Shown here piece after piece: positions 25,023-34,813 of a stretch of 64,000 nucleotides of DNA. The notes below the pieces were generated by a model. It was not told the origin of the DNA. It made no database searches and worked only from the letters and a program-made list of their open reading frames with translations. Origin of the DNA: JBBQAA01 sp038276395. Lineage in GTDB: Bacteria; Actinomycetota; Thermoleophilia; Solirubrobacterales; Solirubrobacteraceae. Location: positions 1 to 64,000 of the forward strand of contig JBBQAA010000068.1 of assembly GCA_038276395.1 (NCBI GenBank), written 5' to 3'. Position numbers and translations under genes: made by a program. The number at the start of each line of letters is the position of its first letter. Position 1 is the stretch's first letter.

Positions 25023-27578
25023 GCCCTTGGCGGGTACGCCGCCGTCGACCTCGATGGCCGGGCGCACGGCCTTGGCCCCCAGCGTGCGCCCGAGCACGTA
25101 CTGGCCGAGCGTGAAGCCGTCGTCCGGCGCGACGTAGGCGAAGTGGCGGTCGCCGAGGCCGAGCGCCCGCGCCCGGTTGGCCAGATCGGCGCGCGTGCGG
25201 ACCCAGCGTGTGAGCGCGCCGCCGCGCAGCGTGGGCAGCGCCTCGTCGCCGAGGCTCTGGAGCGTGTGGAGCTGAGCCGGCGTCGGCGGCCGGGAGACCA
25301 CGAAGGAGGCGTGCGCGCCGTGGACCGAGAGCGTGTGCGCGATCGCCGGCGCCTGGCCCGGCGCGGCGTCGACGAGCAGGCCCACCTCCGGCAGGGAGGT
25401 CGCCACGCTGCTCGTCGGCGTGGCGTGCAGCGGACCCTGGAGCATCCCGTAGGGGATGTCCGTGGCGGCGGCGAGCAGCAGCGCCGAGACCGCGGCCAGC
25501 GCGGCCGAGCGCGCGGGCGTCAGCCGGTGCGCGACGACCTCGACCGGGCGCGCGGTCGGGCCGTCGAGCACGAAGGAGGCGGAGGAGCGCCGGCGCGCGA
25601 AGGACCCGTCGGGCTCCGGCCGGTGCGCCACGGCGTGGCGGAGCTTCTCGGTCAGCTCGGCCGGAGTGCGCGCGATCTCCGCCAGGCCGAAGCGCCGGTA
25701 GGCGTCGTTGTTCAGGCGGATGTGGCCGCGAGCCATGCCGTAGGAGACGACGGGGCAGCCGCGGATCATCGCCTCGAGCACGGTCAGCCCGGCCGTGCCG
25801 TGGACGAGCGCGTCGGCGGCGGCGAGCACCTCGCTCATGCGGTCGGTGAAGCCGAGCACGCGGACCCGGGGCTCGGCGCCGAAGCGCGCCTGCAGCGCGG
25901 CGCGCGCCTCCTCGTTGCGCCCCGCGAGGGCGAGGACGGTCCCGCCCTCGTCGACCGCGAGCGCCGCCTGCACAGCGCCCCCGAGGTCGCCCATGCCCCA
26001 GCCGCCGCCGGAGACCGCGATGATCGCCCCCGTCGCGGGAAGGTCGAGCTCGGCCCGGGCGGCGGCACGGTCGCGCGGCGCGAGGAAGCCGGGGGAGGTC
26101 GGCGGGCGCGACCAGCGCGTGCGGCCCGGGCCGGCGATCGCCTCGACCTCGGGGATCGACTCAGGATGGGTGACGAAGTGCATGTCGACGCCCGGGTGCG
26201 CCCAGAAGCGCAGGCCCGCGAGGTCGGTGATGGCCGAGTAGCAGGGAACGTCGAGCTTCCCCCGGCGCCGGAGCTCGCCGAGGACCTCGGTCACGCCGGG
26301 ATAGGTGGAGATGACGGCCTCGGCCCCGGACTGCCTGACGAAGCGGCGCAGGCGCCGCGCGCCGAAGAGCATGAGACCGGCGCGGGCCAGGCGCCGGGTC
26401 GGGGCGAAGCGGGCGAAGAGCGCGTACTGCACGTCGAAGAACCACGGCGCGCGCCGGAAGATCGTCCACGAGCCGTCGCGGACCACCTTGGTCAGCGCCC
26501 GGCCCATGACCGCGAGGCCGTCGGCGACGCTCACCTCGACGCCCGGGTCCTCTCCCACGATCTCGGCGGCCAGCGCCCGGGCGGGCAGGTCGTGGCCCTC
26601 GCCGATGTCGGCGGTGAGCACGAGCACGCTGCCCGGCCGGTGGGCCTTGGCCGGGGCGGGCGGCCCGGGGTCGACGGCGGAGAGCGACCGCCGCCACGCC
26701 ACATAACGGGCGACGCCCTCGGCGAAGGGCGTCTCCGGGCGCCAGCCGAGCTCGGCGGCCGCCCGCTCGCTGGAGACCTCCTTGCCCCCGAAGTCCCCCG
26801 CGCGCGCCGGCGTGTGGGTGATCTCGACCTCGCCGACGGCGTCCCGGACGGCCTCGGCGATCTGCTTGATCGTCACCGTCTCCTCGCCCGCGAGGTTGTA
26901 GATGCGGTTGGCCGCCACCGGCGCGAGGCCCCGGGCGACGCCTTCGGCGAGATCCTCCACGTAGACGAAGCGCCGGCCCTGCGAGCCGTCGCCGGCGATC
27001 GTCAGCGGCTGGCCGGAGAGCGCCTTCTCGACGAAGGCGGGGACGACGGCCGCGGGCCGGGCGCGCGGCCCGTAGGGGATCCCGAAGCGCAGGACGGTGT
27101 AGGGGATCCCGTAGAGCTCGGCGTAGGCCTTCAGGTAGAGCTCGCCCGCGAGCTTCGTCGAGGTGTAGAAGTGGGAGGGCGTGGCCAGGAGCGTCTCCTC
27201 GTCGACCTTCGTCTCCGGGCAGTCGGAGTAGACCCAGATCGTCGAGCCGTAGACGACGCGCGAGGCGCCGGTGCGCCGCGCCGCCTCGAGCACGGCGAGC
27301 GTGCCGCGCGTGTTGACCGTCTCGGCCGTCCCCGGGTCGGCGTGGACGTGGTTGACGTCGGCCACCGCCGCGAGGTGGACGACGGCCTCGCAGCCCGCCA
27401 TGGCGTCCTCGAGCGCGTCGGTGTCGGTGATCGACCCCTGGAAGAACGGGACCTCCGGCGCCGCGTGCCAGGGGGAGGGGCGGGCGTCGAAGATCCGCGG
27501 CGCGTGGCCGTGCGCGCGCAGGCGATCGACGACGTGGGAGCCGATGAAGCCGGAGCCCCCGGTGACGAGGACCTTCAC
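24888..27578 (-). CDS. fusion: NAD-epimerase + MGDG-synthase-like glycosyltransferase + TM + inactive deacetylase-like domain
   Basis: An 896-residue single open frame with three domains. Residues 1-300 are an extended SDR (GGSGFIG at 7, Y138-x3-K142, GRRFVYVEDLAEG). Residues about 317-675 are a GT28 glycosyltransferase like MGDG synthase and processive diacylglycerol glucosyltransferases (LTADIGEGHDLPA, STYPGVTEVLGELRRRG, VSGGGWGMGDLG, HGTAGLTVLEAMIRGCPVVSYG). One helix (about 690-708) follows, then an outward C-terminal domain (730-896) resembling NodB deacetylases. Its metal motif is degenerate (D737-A738 instead of Asp-Asp, no HxxxH), so it is probably non-catalytic. GTG 27578 overlaps the DegT-gene stop (GTGA). 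Likely role: making and transferring a modified sugar to a membrane lipid. Confidence 0.85.
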   Translation of the reverse strand: MKVLVTGGSGFIGSHVVDRLRAHGHAPRIFDARPSPWHAAPEVPFFQGSITDTDALEDAMAGCEAVVHLAAVADVNHVHADPGTAETVNTRGTLAVLEAARRTGASRVVYGSTIWVYSDCPETKVDEETLLATPSHFYTSTKLAGELYLKAYAELYGIPYTVLRFGIPYGPRARPAAVVPAFVEKALSGQPLTIAGDGSQGRRFVYVEDLAEGVARGLAPVAANRIYNLAGEETVTIKQIAEAVRDAVGEVEITHTPARAGDFGGKEVSSERAAAELGWRPETPFAEGVARYVAWRRSLSAVDPGPPAPAKAHRPGSVLVLTADIGEGHDLPARALAAEIVGEDPGVEVSVADGLAVMGRALTKVVRDGSWTIFRRAPWFFDVQYALFARFAPTRRLARAGLMLFGARRLRRFVRQSGAEAVISTYPGVTEVLGELRRRGKLDVPCYSAITDLAGLRFWAHPGVDMHFVTHPESIPEVEAIAGPGRTRWSRPPTSPGFLAPRDRAAARAELDLPATGAIIAVSGGGWGMGDLGGAVQAALAVDEGGTVLALAGRNEEARAALQARFGAEPRVRVLGFTDRMSEVLAAADALVHGTAGLTVLEAMIRGCPVVSYGMARGHIRLNNDAYRRFGLAEIARTPAELTEKLRHAVAHRPEPDGSFARRRSSASFVLDGPTARPVEVVAHRLTPARSAALAAVSALLLAAATDIPYGMLQGPLHATPTSSVATSLPEVGLLVDAAPGQAPAIAHTLSVHGAHASFVVSRPPTPAQLHTLQSLGDEALPTLRGGALTRWVRTRADLANRARALGLGDRHFAYVAPDDGFTLGQYVLGRTLGAKAVRPAIEVDGGVPAKGLHPGVVLEVRPGRGGAGEIRRVLATLRAGGYTAVPVGPLVGARR

Positions 27579-28576
27579 TCCTCGCCCCCGTGGTAGTAGA
27601 GCGGCGCGCACCAGTGGCTCTCCGCGGCCCAGTCGGTGTTGGGCAGATCGACGGCGTCGCCCGCGATGCGGTGGCAGGGCTCCTCGTAGACCTTGCCCGT
27701 CGAGCGCTCGAGCGGATCGAAGACGATGTACTTGTAGAGCCCCGAGGTCATCCCCTCCGGCAGCTCGAGCCGGCCGGGGTGGGCGGGGTCGAGGTGCTCC
27801 CGCGCCACGGCGTTCTTCCACGCGACGATCTCCGGCAGGCGCTCGACGCCGACGAGTCCGAGCGCGGCGCTGAACTCGCTCATCCGCCCGTTGATCCCCG
27901 GGACCTCGTGCTCGAACTTCCCGTAGTTGCGGTGCTTGCGCGCCCACTCGACGACCTCGGGCCGCTTCGAGACGAGCACGCCGCCCTCGCCCGCGGAGAT
28001 CGTCTTCGTCGCGTAGAGGGAGTAGACGCCCGCGTCGCCGTAGGAGCCGGGCCCGCTGCCGTTCCACGAGGCGCCGTGGGCGTGCGCGCAGTCTTCGAGC
28101 AGGAAGATCCCGCGCTCGCGGCACAGCGCGGCGATCCGCTCGATCTCGAAGGCGATGTGGCCGCCGATGTGGACGACGACCGCGGCCTTCGGGCGCTCCC
28201 GCTCGACCATCTCCTCGAAGTGGTCGAAGGAGACGCACAGGTCCTCGCGGTTGCAGTCGACCCAGGCCACCTTCCCGCCCGCGTGGCGGATGGCCAGCGG
28301 CGTGGCCATGAAGGTGTTGGAGGGGCAGAGGACCGTCTCGCCCGCCACCTCGGCGAACTCGAGCGCCGCCAGGGCGCCGGCGAACCACGAGCCGCCCGCC
28401 ACCGCGGGCAGCCCGTTCTGGCGCTCCCAGCCGGCCTCGAAGCGCTCGACCATCGGGCCCTCCGACCAGCGGTTCGAGTCGATGACCTCGTCCCACAGGG
28501 AGTGCACGCGCGCACGATCGCGCCGATCGAAGCCGATCGCGAACGACGCGTAGGGGGTATCGGAGGCGACCGGCAC
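27575..28576 (-). CDS. DegT/DnrJ/EryC1-family PLP sugar aminotransferase
   Basis: A 333-residue fold-type I PLP enzyme that would aminate a keto-sugar nucleotide. Motifs: CPSNTFMATPLAIRHAGG, FLLEDCAHAHGASWNG (Asp contacts the pyridine nitrogen) and the internal-aldimine lysine in YSLYATKTISAGEGG. The open frame extends upstream to 28912 but homology begins at SDTPYASFAIGF. GTG 28576 is chosen, with CATACT ten bases before it. The downstream fusion overlaps by 4 bases, so aminotransferase and epimerase/transferase are co-produced, pointing to an amino-sugar glycoconjugate. Confidence 0.88.
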   Translation of the reverse strand: MPVASDTPYASFAIGFDRRDRARVHSLWDEVIDSNRWSEGPMVERFEAGWERQNGLPAVAGGSWFAGALAALEFAEVAGETVLCPSNTFMATPLAIRHAGGKVAWVDCNREDLCVSFDHFEEMVERERPKAAVVVHIGGHIAFEIERIAALCRERGIFLLEDCAHAHGASWNGSGPGSYGDAGVYSLYATKTISAGEGGVLVSKRPEVVEWARKHRNYGKFEHEVPGINGRMSEFSAALGLVGVERLPEIVAWKNAVAREHLDPAHPGRLELPEGMTSGLYKYIVFDPLERSTGKVYEEPCHRIAGDAVDLPNTDWAAESHWCAPLYYHGGEE

Positions 28577-28691
28577 GGGCGGCGGGAGTATGCCGCGCGA
28601 CCCGGCCGGAACTCGCGCCGGATACAGGATTTCTACAGAACGCCCGGCCGGGGCGCTTGCGATTCGCCGTTTGCGGGAAGTCCTCTGAACG

Positions 28692-29099
28692 ATGACGTTC
28701 TCAGACGTGCAGCTCGCGGGCGGGCCGGGCGCGCCCGCCGAGGCCCGCCGAGCCCTGCGCGAGAGCCTCCACGACCGGGTCCCGAGCCGGGTGCTCGAGG
28801 ACGCGGGACTGCTCGTCTCCGAGCTCGTCACGAACTCCGTCATGCACGGGCAGGTAAGCGCGGAGGCCCGCGTGGGCCTGCGCCTCGGGGTCAACGAGCG
28901 CCGCGTGCGCATCGAGGTGCGCGATCCCGGCCGCGGGTTCGCCGCCGCCGGGGCGGATGCGGGTCCTGACGATCCCGGCGGCTACGGGCTCTTCCTCGTC
29001 ACCCAGCTCGCGGACGCCTGGGGGATCGCCGCCGACGGCGATCCGACGACCGTCTGGTTCGAGCTGAACCACCCGCTCTCGCCCCCGGCCGGCGCCTGA
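28692..29099 (+). CDS. RsbW/SpoIIAB-like ATP-binding regulator (anti-sigma kinase type)
   Basis: A 135-residue stand-alone HATPase_c_2 protein with the Bergerat fold: N box LVSELVTNSVMHG (about 41-53), G1 VRDPGRGF (about 77) and G2 GGYGLFLVTQLADAWG (about 97). Such proteins act as anti-sigma factors or serine kinases of anti-sigma antagonists in general stress signalling. No sigma factor or STAS partner is adjacent. It lies between the divergent aminotransferase gene and the atp operon. Confidence 0.85.
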   Translation: MTFSDVQLAGGPGAPAEARRALRESLHDRVPSRVLEDAGLLVSELVTNSVMHGQVSAEARVGLRLGVNERRVRIEVRDPGRGFAAAGADAGPDDPGGYGLFLVTQLADAWGIAADGDPTTVWFELNHPLSPPAGA

Positions 29100-29100
29100 A

Positions 29101-29156
29101 GAATCTCTGATTCGCAGTACCCTGAGGCTTCGTCGAGGAGCTCGCGGGAGGCGAGC
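29101..29156. promoter_or_regulatory. structured region upstream of the atp operon
   Basis: GAATC (29101-29105) pairs with GATTC (29109-29113), and GCTCGC (29140-29145) with GCGAGC (29151-29156). TACCCT lies near 29118-29123. The 115-base interval should hold the atp operon promoter; its exact position cannot be fixed by eye. Confidence 0.35.
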
Positions 29157-29214
29157 CCAGCGCCTCCTCCACGTCGCCGCCCGAGGTCGCGCCCCCGCGT
29201 GACGATCCCACCCG

Positions 29215-29424
29215 ATGCCTGAGCCCCGAACCGTCCGAACGCGCCCGCAGCCGAGCGGGCTCTCCGCGAGCTCCTACCTGCTCGCGCCGCTCGTCGCCGG
29301 GGTGCTCGCCGGGCTGGCGCTCGGCGCGCTGCTCGGGTCGATCGCCCTCGGCGTGATCCTCGGCGTCCTCGCCGGCTTCGTCGGCGGCTTCCTGCTCGTC
29401 CGCTCGCGCTTTCGCGACCTGTGA
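29215..29424 (+). CDS. AtpZ/AtpI-like small membrane protein of the ATP synthase operon
   Basis: A 69-residue protein with two adjacent hydrophobic helices (SYLLAPLVAGVLAGLALGALLG and LGVILGVLAGFVGGFLLV, each in part), the layout of the small AtpZ-type proteins encoded before atpB. Such proteins help c-ring assembly or Mg2+ uptake in some bacteria. It starts at ATG 29215 and its stop overlaps the next gene (GTGA), placing it at the head of the atp operon. Confidence 0.7.
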   Translation: MPEPRTVRTRPQPSGLSASSYLLAPLVAGVLAGLALGALLGSIALGVILGVLAGFVGGFLLVRSRFRDL

Positions 29425-29804
29425 GCCCCGAGCGCCGTATGGCACCCGCTCCCCTCCGCTACGCCGACGTCGTCGTCCTCATCGCCGCAACGCCGTTCGC
29501 GCTCGCCTTCGGGGTGCCCGCGCTCGGCTTCGCCGTCGGCGCCGCGGCGTGGATCCTCCAGCGGGGGATCGGCGAGCTCGTCGCCCGGCGCGCGAGCGCT
29601 GACCCCCGGCGCGCCCTGACCGTGTCCCTCGCCTACTCGATGGGGCGTGTCTGGGTCCTCGCCCTTATCATCCTCGCCGTCGGGAAGGCCGCCTCCCGAC
29701 AGGACGGGCTCACCTGCGCCCTCGTCGTCCTCGTGGCCTTCACGATCTCCTTCTCGATGACCCTCATCCTCCGCTCCTCGCCCGGCCGGGCCCAGCCCTC
29801 ATGA
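29421..29804 (+). CDS. atpI: AtpI-like membrane protein
   Basis: A 127-residue protein with four hydrophobic helices, in the place normally occupied by atpI. AtpI-type proteins assist assembly of the c ring. Sequence conservation in this family is low, so the call rests mainly on length, topology and position. GTG 29421 overlaps the upstream stop and its own TGA overlaps atpB as ATGA. Confidence 0.65.
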   Translation: MSPERRMAPAPLRYADVVVLIAATPFALAFGVPALGFAVGAAAWILQRGIGELVARRASADPRRALTVSLAYSMGRVWVLALIILAVGKAASRQDGLTCALVVLVAFTISFSMTLILRSSPGRAQPS

Positions 29805-30691
29805 GCCAGCGCCGCAAGATCGGCCTCGGCATCGTCGGGTTCTACCTGCTCGGCTTCATCGCGCTGGCCGTGCTCGCCGGGAGCGCGGGCAAGAACACCG
29901 AGTTCCAGCCCCAGGACGAGTTCAAGCTGATCGACTGGGTCAAGCTCGGCCCGCTCTCGATCAACAAGGGCGTGCTCTACATCGTCATCGCCGGGATCCT
30001 CACGACGATGACGATGCTCTACGTGGCCAACCGCATGCAGGCGCGCCCGAACCGCGTGCAGACGGCCGTCGAGACGATCTACGCGTTCATGCGCGACAAC
30101 ATCGTGCGCGGGGGGATGGACGACCGGATGGCCCGGAGGTGGTTCCCGTTCCTAGGGACCCTGTTCCTCTTCATCTGGTTCTCGAACCTGATCGGCTACA
30201 TCCCGCTGCCGACGAACTCGGGCGAGAAGTTCAACCTCTTCGGTGCCCACATCCCCGCCTTCGCGATCTACGCCTCGACGGCCAACGCCTCGGTCCCGCT
30301 CGTGCTCGCGCTCGTCGTCTTCATCTCATTCATCGTCGAGGGCGTCCGGGCCAAGGGCCCGATCGGCTACCTGAAGAGCCTCATCCCCGGGGGCGTCAAG
30401 GGCCCGATCGTCCTGCTCATCTTCCCGCTCGAGGTCGCCTCGACATTCATGCGGCTGATCTCGCTGACCGTCAGGCTGTTCGCCAACCTGCTCGCCGGGC
30501 ACCTGATCATCCTCTTCATGACCGGCGGCCTCGCGGTGCTGCTCGGCGTCGCCGCGCTGGCCTGGCTCATCCTGCCGCTCGGCATCGCCATCTTCCTCTT
30601 CGAGGTCGGCCTCGTGGCCAGCCTGCAGGCCTTCATCTTCGCCACGCTTTCGGCGATCTACCTCGGCGGCGCGGTCGCCGACGAGCACTAA
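29801..30691 (+). CDS. atpB: F1Fo ATP synthase subunit a
   Basis: The 296-residue membrane stator subunit that forms the proton half-channels. The essential arginine is in SLTVRLFANLLAGH (about 225), followed by the last helix with QAFIFATLSAIYLGGA. FLFIWFSNLIGYIPLP marks an earlier helix. The N-terminal ~45 residues (KNTEFQPQDEFKLIDWV) are a normal periplasmic-side extension in actinobacteria. Coupled to atpI by ATGA. Confidence 0.97.
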   Translation: MSQRRKIGLGIVGFYLLGFIALAVLAGSAGKNTEFQPQDEFKLIDWVKLGPLSINKGVLYIVIAGILTTMTMLYVANRMQARPNRVQTAVETIYAFMRDNIVRGGMDDRMARRWFPFLGTLFLFIWFSNLIGYIPLPTNSGEKFNLFGAHIPAFAIYASTANASVPLVLALVVFISFIVEGVRAKGPIGYLKSLIPGGVKGPIVLLIFPLEVASTFMRLISLTVRLFANLLAGHLIILFMTGGLAVLLGVAALAWLILPLGIAIFLFEVGLVASLQAFIFATLSAIYLGGAVADEH

Positions 30692-30705
30692 CCAAGGAGT
30701 CCCAC

Positions 30706-30984
30706 GTGATTGCTTCCCTCATCCACCTGGCCGCGTCATCGGGCAGCGTCGACATGGCGGGCCAGAAGGCCGGCCGGGCCATCGCGCTCGGCGTGGGCGG
30801 CGGCCTCGGCGCCGTCGGCGCCGGCGTCGGCATCGGCATCATCTTCGGCAAGGTCATCGAGTCGGTGACGCGGCAGCCCGAGATGCGCGACGAGATCACG
30901 CAGATCCAGTGGCTCGGCTTCGCGCTCACCGAGGCGTGCTTCTTCTACGGGCTCGTCGCGGGCCTCATCGCGTTCTTCCTCTAG
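30706..30984 (+). CDS. atpE: F1Fo ATP synthase subunit c
   Basis: A 92-residue hairpin of two helices. The glycine-rich helix 1 (GVGGGLGAVGAGVGIGIIFG) is followed by the polar loop SVTRQPEMRDEI and helix 2, with the proton-carrying glutamate in GFALTEACFFYGLVAG. AAGGAG (30694-30699) is a strong ribosome-binding site 6 bases before GTG 30706, sensible for the subunit needed in many copies. The first ~20 residues are a short N-terminal extension. Confidence 0.96.
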   Translation: MIASLIHLAASSGSVDMAGQKAGRAIALGVGGGLGAVGAGVGIGIIFGKVIESVTRQPEMRDEITQIQWLGFALTEACFFYGLVAGLIAFFL

Positions 30985-30988
30985 ACCG

Positions 30989-31549
30989 ATGACCACGGGT
31001 CTCCTCCTCGCCGCGCCGAAGAGCTCGAGCGGCTCCTTCCTCGTCTCCCCCAACGTGGGGCTGATGATCTGGACCCTGATCGTCTTCGGGATCTCGATCT
31101 TCATCCTCGCCAAGTTCGCCTTCCCGCGCATCCAGTCCGCGCTCGACCGGCGCCAGCAGGCCATCGAGGAGTCGATCGACGCCTCCGAGCGCGTAAAGCG
31201 CGAGGCCGACGTGCTGCTCGAGGAGTACCGCGAGCGCCTGAAGGACGCCCGCGGCCAGGCGGAGGACATCGTCCAGCGGGCCTCCAAGGCGGCCGAGAAC
31301 CACCAGTCCGAGAGCGTGGCCGAGGCCAAGCGCCGCCGCGAGGAGATGATGGATCAGGCGCGCCGCGACATCGAGCAGGAGACGCGCCGCGCGATCCAGG
31401 AGATCCGTAAGGAGGTCGCGGGCCTGACCGTGGCCGCCACCGAGAAGGTCACGCGCAAGTCGCTTAGCGACGACGATCAGCGCCGGCTCGTCGAGGAGGC
31501 CCTCGGGGAGCTCGACTTCTCCGCGCTGGCCGGGAACGACCCGCACTAG
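30989..31549 (+). CDS. atpF: F1Fo ATP synthase subunit b
   Basis: A 186-residue peripheral-stalk subunit: one N-terminal helix (VGLMIWTLIVFGISIFILAKF in part, about 23-42) and a long charged coiled coil rich in Glu, Arg and Lys to about residue 160. It is the ordinary single b subunit; no b-delta fusion as in mycobacteria. It lies 4 bases after atpE. Confidence 0.95.
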   Translation: MTTGLLLAAPKSSSGSFLVSPNVGLMIWTLIVFGISIFILAKFAFPRIQSALDRRQQAIEESIDASERVKREADVLLEEYRERLKDARGQAEDIVQRASKAAENHQSESVAEAKRRREEMMDQARRDIEQETRRAIQEIRKEVAGLTVAATEKVTRKSLSDDDQRRLVEEALGELDFSALAGNDPH

Positions 31550-31552
31550 CCC

Positions 31553-32083
31553 ATGGAGGAGATCGGCCAGGTCTACGCGCGCTCGCTCTTCGAGGTCGCC
31601 GGGGAGCACGACAAGCTCGACGAGGTGCGCGAGCAGCTCGGCGAGCTCTCCGACGCGATCGCCGAGAGCCGCGACCTGTCCACGTTCCTCTTCTCGCCCT
31701 ACTTCTCGGTCGCCGAGAAGAAGGAGGGCCTCGAGAAGGCGATCGTCGGGGCGGAGGAGATCCTCGAGAACTTCCTCGGCGCCCTGCTCGAGAACCACCG
31801 CATGCCCGCCATCCACCGGATCCGCCGCGAGTATGACTCGCTGTGGGCGGAGGAGAAGAAGCTCCTCCCCGTGCAGATCACGAGCGCGATCGAGCTCGAC
31901 GAGGAGACCGTCAAGTCGATCGGGGACCGGATCGGCGAGCAGACCGGGCGCGAGGTCGAGCTGCGGTCCACCGTCGATCCCGAGATCCTCGGCGGCATCG
32001 TCCTGCGCGTGGGCAACTCCATCCTCGACGCCTCCATCAAGAACCGACTCGACCAGCTGCGGCGCCAGGTGGCCCGCGCCTAA
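31553..32083 (+). CDS. atpH: F1Fo ATP synthase subunit delta
   Basis: A 176-residue OSCP/delta subunit joining the peripheral stalk to the top of F1. The N-terminal QVYARSLFEVAGEHDKLDEV and the C-terminal GREVELRSTVDPEILGGIVLRVG (in part) are diagnostic. Directly follows atpF. Confidence 0.95.
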   Translation: MEEIGQVYARSLFEVAGEHDKLDEVREQLGELSDAIAESRDLSTFLFSPYFSVAEKKEGLEKAIVGAEEILENFLGALLENHRMPAIHRIRREYDSLWAEEKKLLPVQITSAIELDEETVKSIGDRIGEQTGREVELRSTVDPEILGGIVLRVGNSILDASIKNRLDQLRRQVARA

Positions 32084-32100
32084 GGAGAATCCCTCAACCC

Positions 32101-33797
<1,697 letters not shown>

Positions 33798-33801
<4 letters not shown>

Positions 33802-34709
33802 GCCAGCGCGACGTCAAGAACCGGATCTCCTCGGTCCAGAACATCCGCAAGATCACGCGGGCGATGGAGATGGTGGCCGCCGCCCGGCTGCGCCGGGCCG
33901 AGCAGCGGATCAAGGTCCTGCGCCCCTACGCCGACGCCATCCGCCGCATGACCCGCCAGGCCGCCGAGGCCGCGGGCGATGTGCGGAACCTGCCGATCCT
34001 GCAGGAGCACGACTCCGAGGACCACGTCGCGCTCCTGCTCGTCACCGGCGACCGCGGCCTCGCGGGCGCGTTCAACTCGCAGATCATCCGCGCCGGGGTG
34101 CGCGCCGGCAACGCGCACGACGGCGAGGGCCGCGAGACCGTCTACTACGCCGCGGGCCGCCGCGGCGTTTCTTCGCTCACCTTCCGCGGCAAGGAGCCGC
34201 GCGAGGGCTTCGTCGGCTTCTCCGACCGCCCGGCCTACGCCGACGCCCGGCGGATCGCCGAGAAGCTCATCGCCGACTACATCGACGGCGAGATCGACCG
34301 GGTCGAGATCTTCTACAACGGCTACATCTCCGCGCTGACCCAGGAGGTCCGCCACGAGACGCTCCTGCCGCTCCAGCACGCGTCGGTCATGGGCGACGAC
34401 GAGGATGAGGACGAGCAGGAGGACAAGGAGACCGCCGCGCCCGACTCCCGCGCCCTCGTCGAGTACGAGCCCGGCCCGGAGGAGATCCTCGAGCGGCTGA
34501 TCCCGGACTTTGTCGAGATCTCCGTCTACCGCGCCCTGCTCGAGTCCACCGCCTCCGAGCACGGCGCGCGCATGACCGCGATGCGCTCGGCCTCGGACAA
34601 CGCGGGCGAGATCATCGACGACCTCACGCTCGAGATGAACCGGGCGCGCCAGGCCGAGATCACCCAGGAGATCATGGAAGTCGTCGCCGGCGCCGAGGCG
34701 CTGAGCTAG
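33798..34709 (+). CDS. atpG: F1Fo ATP synthase subunit gamma with acidic insert
   Basis: The 303-residue central shaft. N-terminal RDVKNRISSVQNIRKITRAMEMVAAAR (in two parts) and C-terminal RMTAMRSASDNAGEIIDDLTLEMNRARQ are the conserved coiled-coil halves. Between them residues about 198-215 (MGDDEDEDEQEDKETAAP) form an acidic insert not found in typical gamma subunits. Mycobacteria have a different gamma loop (around 166-179) linked to coupling efficiency. GTG 33798 overlaps the atpA stop as GTGA. Confidence 0.96.
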
Positions 34710-34724
34710 TGCTAGCCCAGAGGA

Positions 34725-34802
34725 GGTCGAGCACGAGCTCGACCGGTCACGAGAGGCGGGACGCCGAAAGTCACCATCAGAGCGCGGGGCCGGAAGCCCC
34801 GC
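34725..34802 (+). promoter_or_regulatory. two strong stem-loops between atpG and atpD
   Basis: GGTCGAGC (34725-34732), loop ACGA, GCTCGACC (34737-34744) is a perfect 8-bp stem. GCGGGGC (34784-34790), loop CGGAA, GCCCCGC (34796-34802) is a perfect 7-bp stem whose last base is directly followed by the atpD ribosome-binding site GGAGG (34803-34807). This is the only real gap in the operon (104 bases). Control of atpD translation, mRNA processing or stability is likely; partial termination is possible though no T tract follows. Confidence 0.6.
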
Positions 34803-34813
34803 GGAGGTAACCA

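Noticed and set aside
25143..27596. An 817-codon plus-strand open frame
   Set aside because: Antisense to the fusion gene, whose minus-strand frame has clear SDR and GT motifs. The plus-strand product is Arg/Gly/Ala-rich without pattern.
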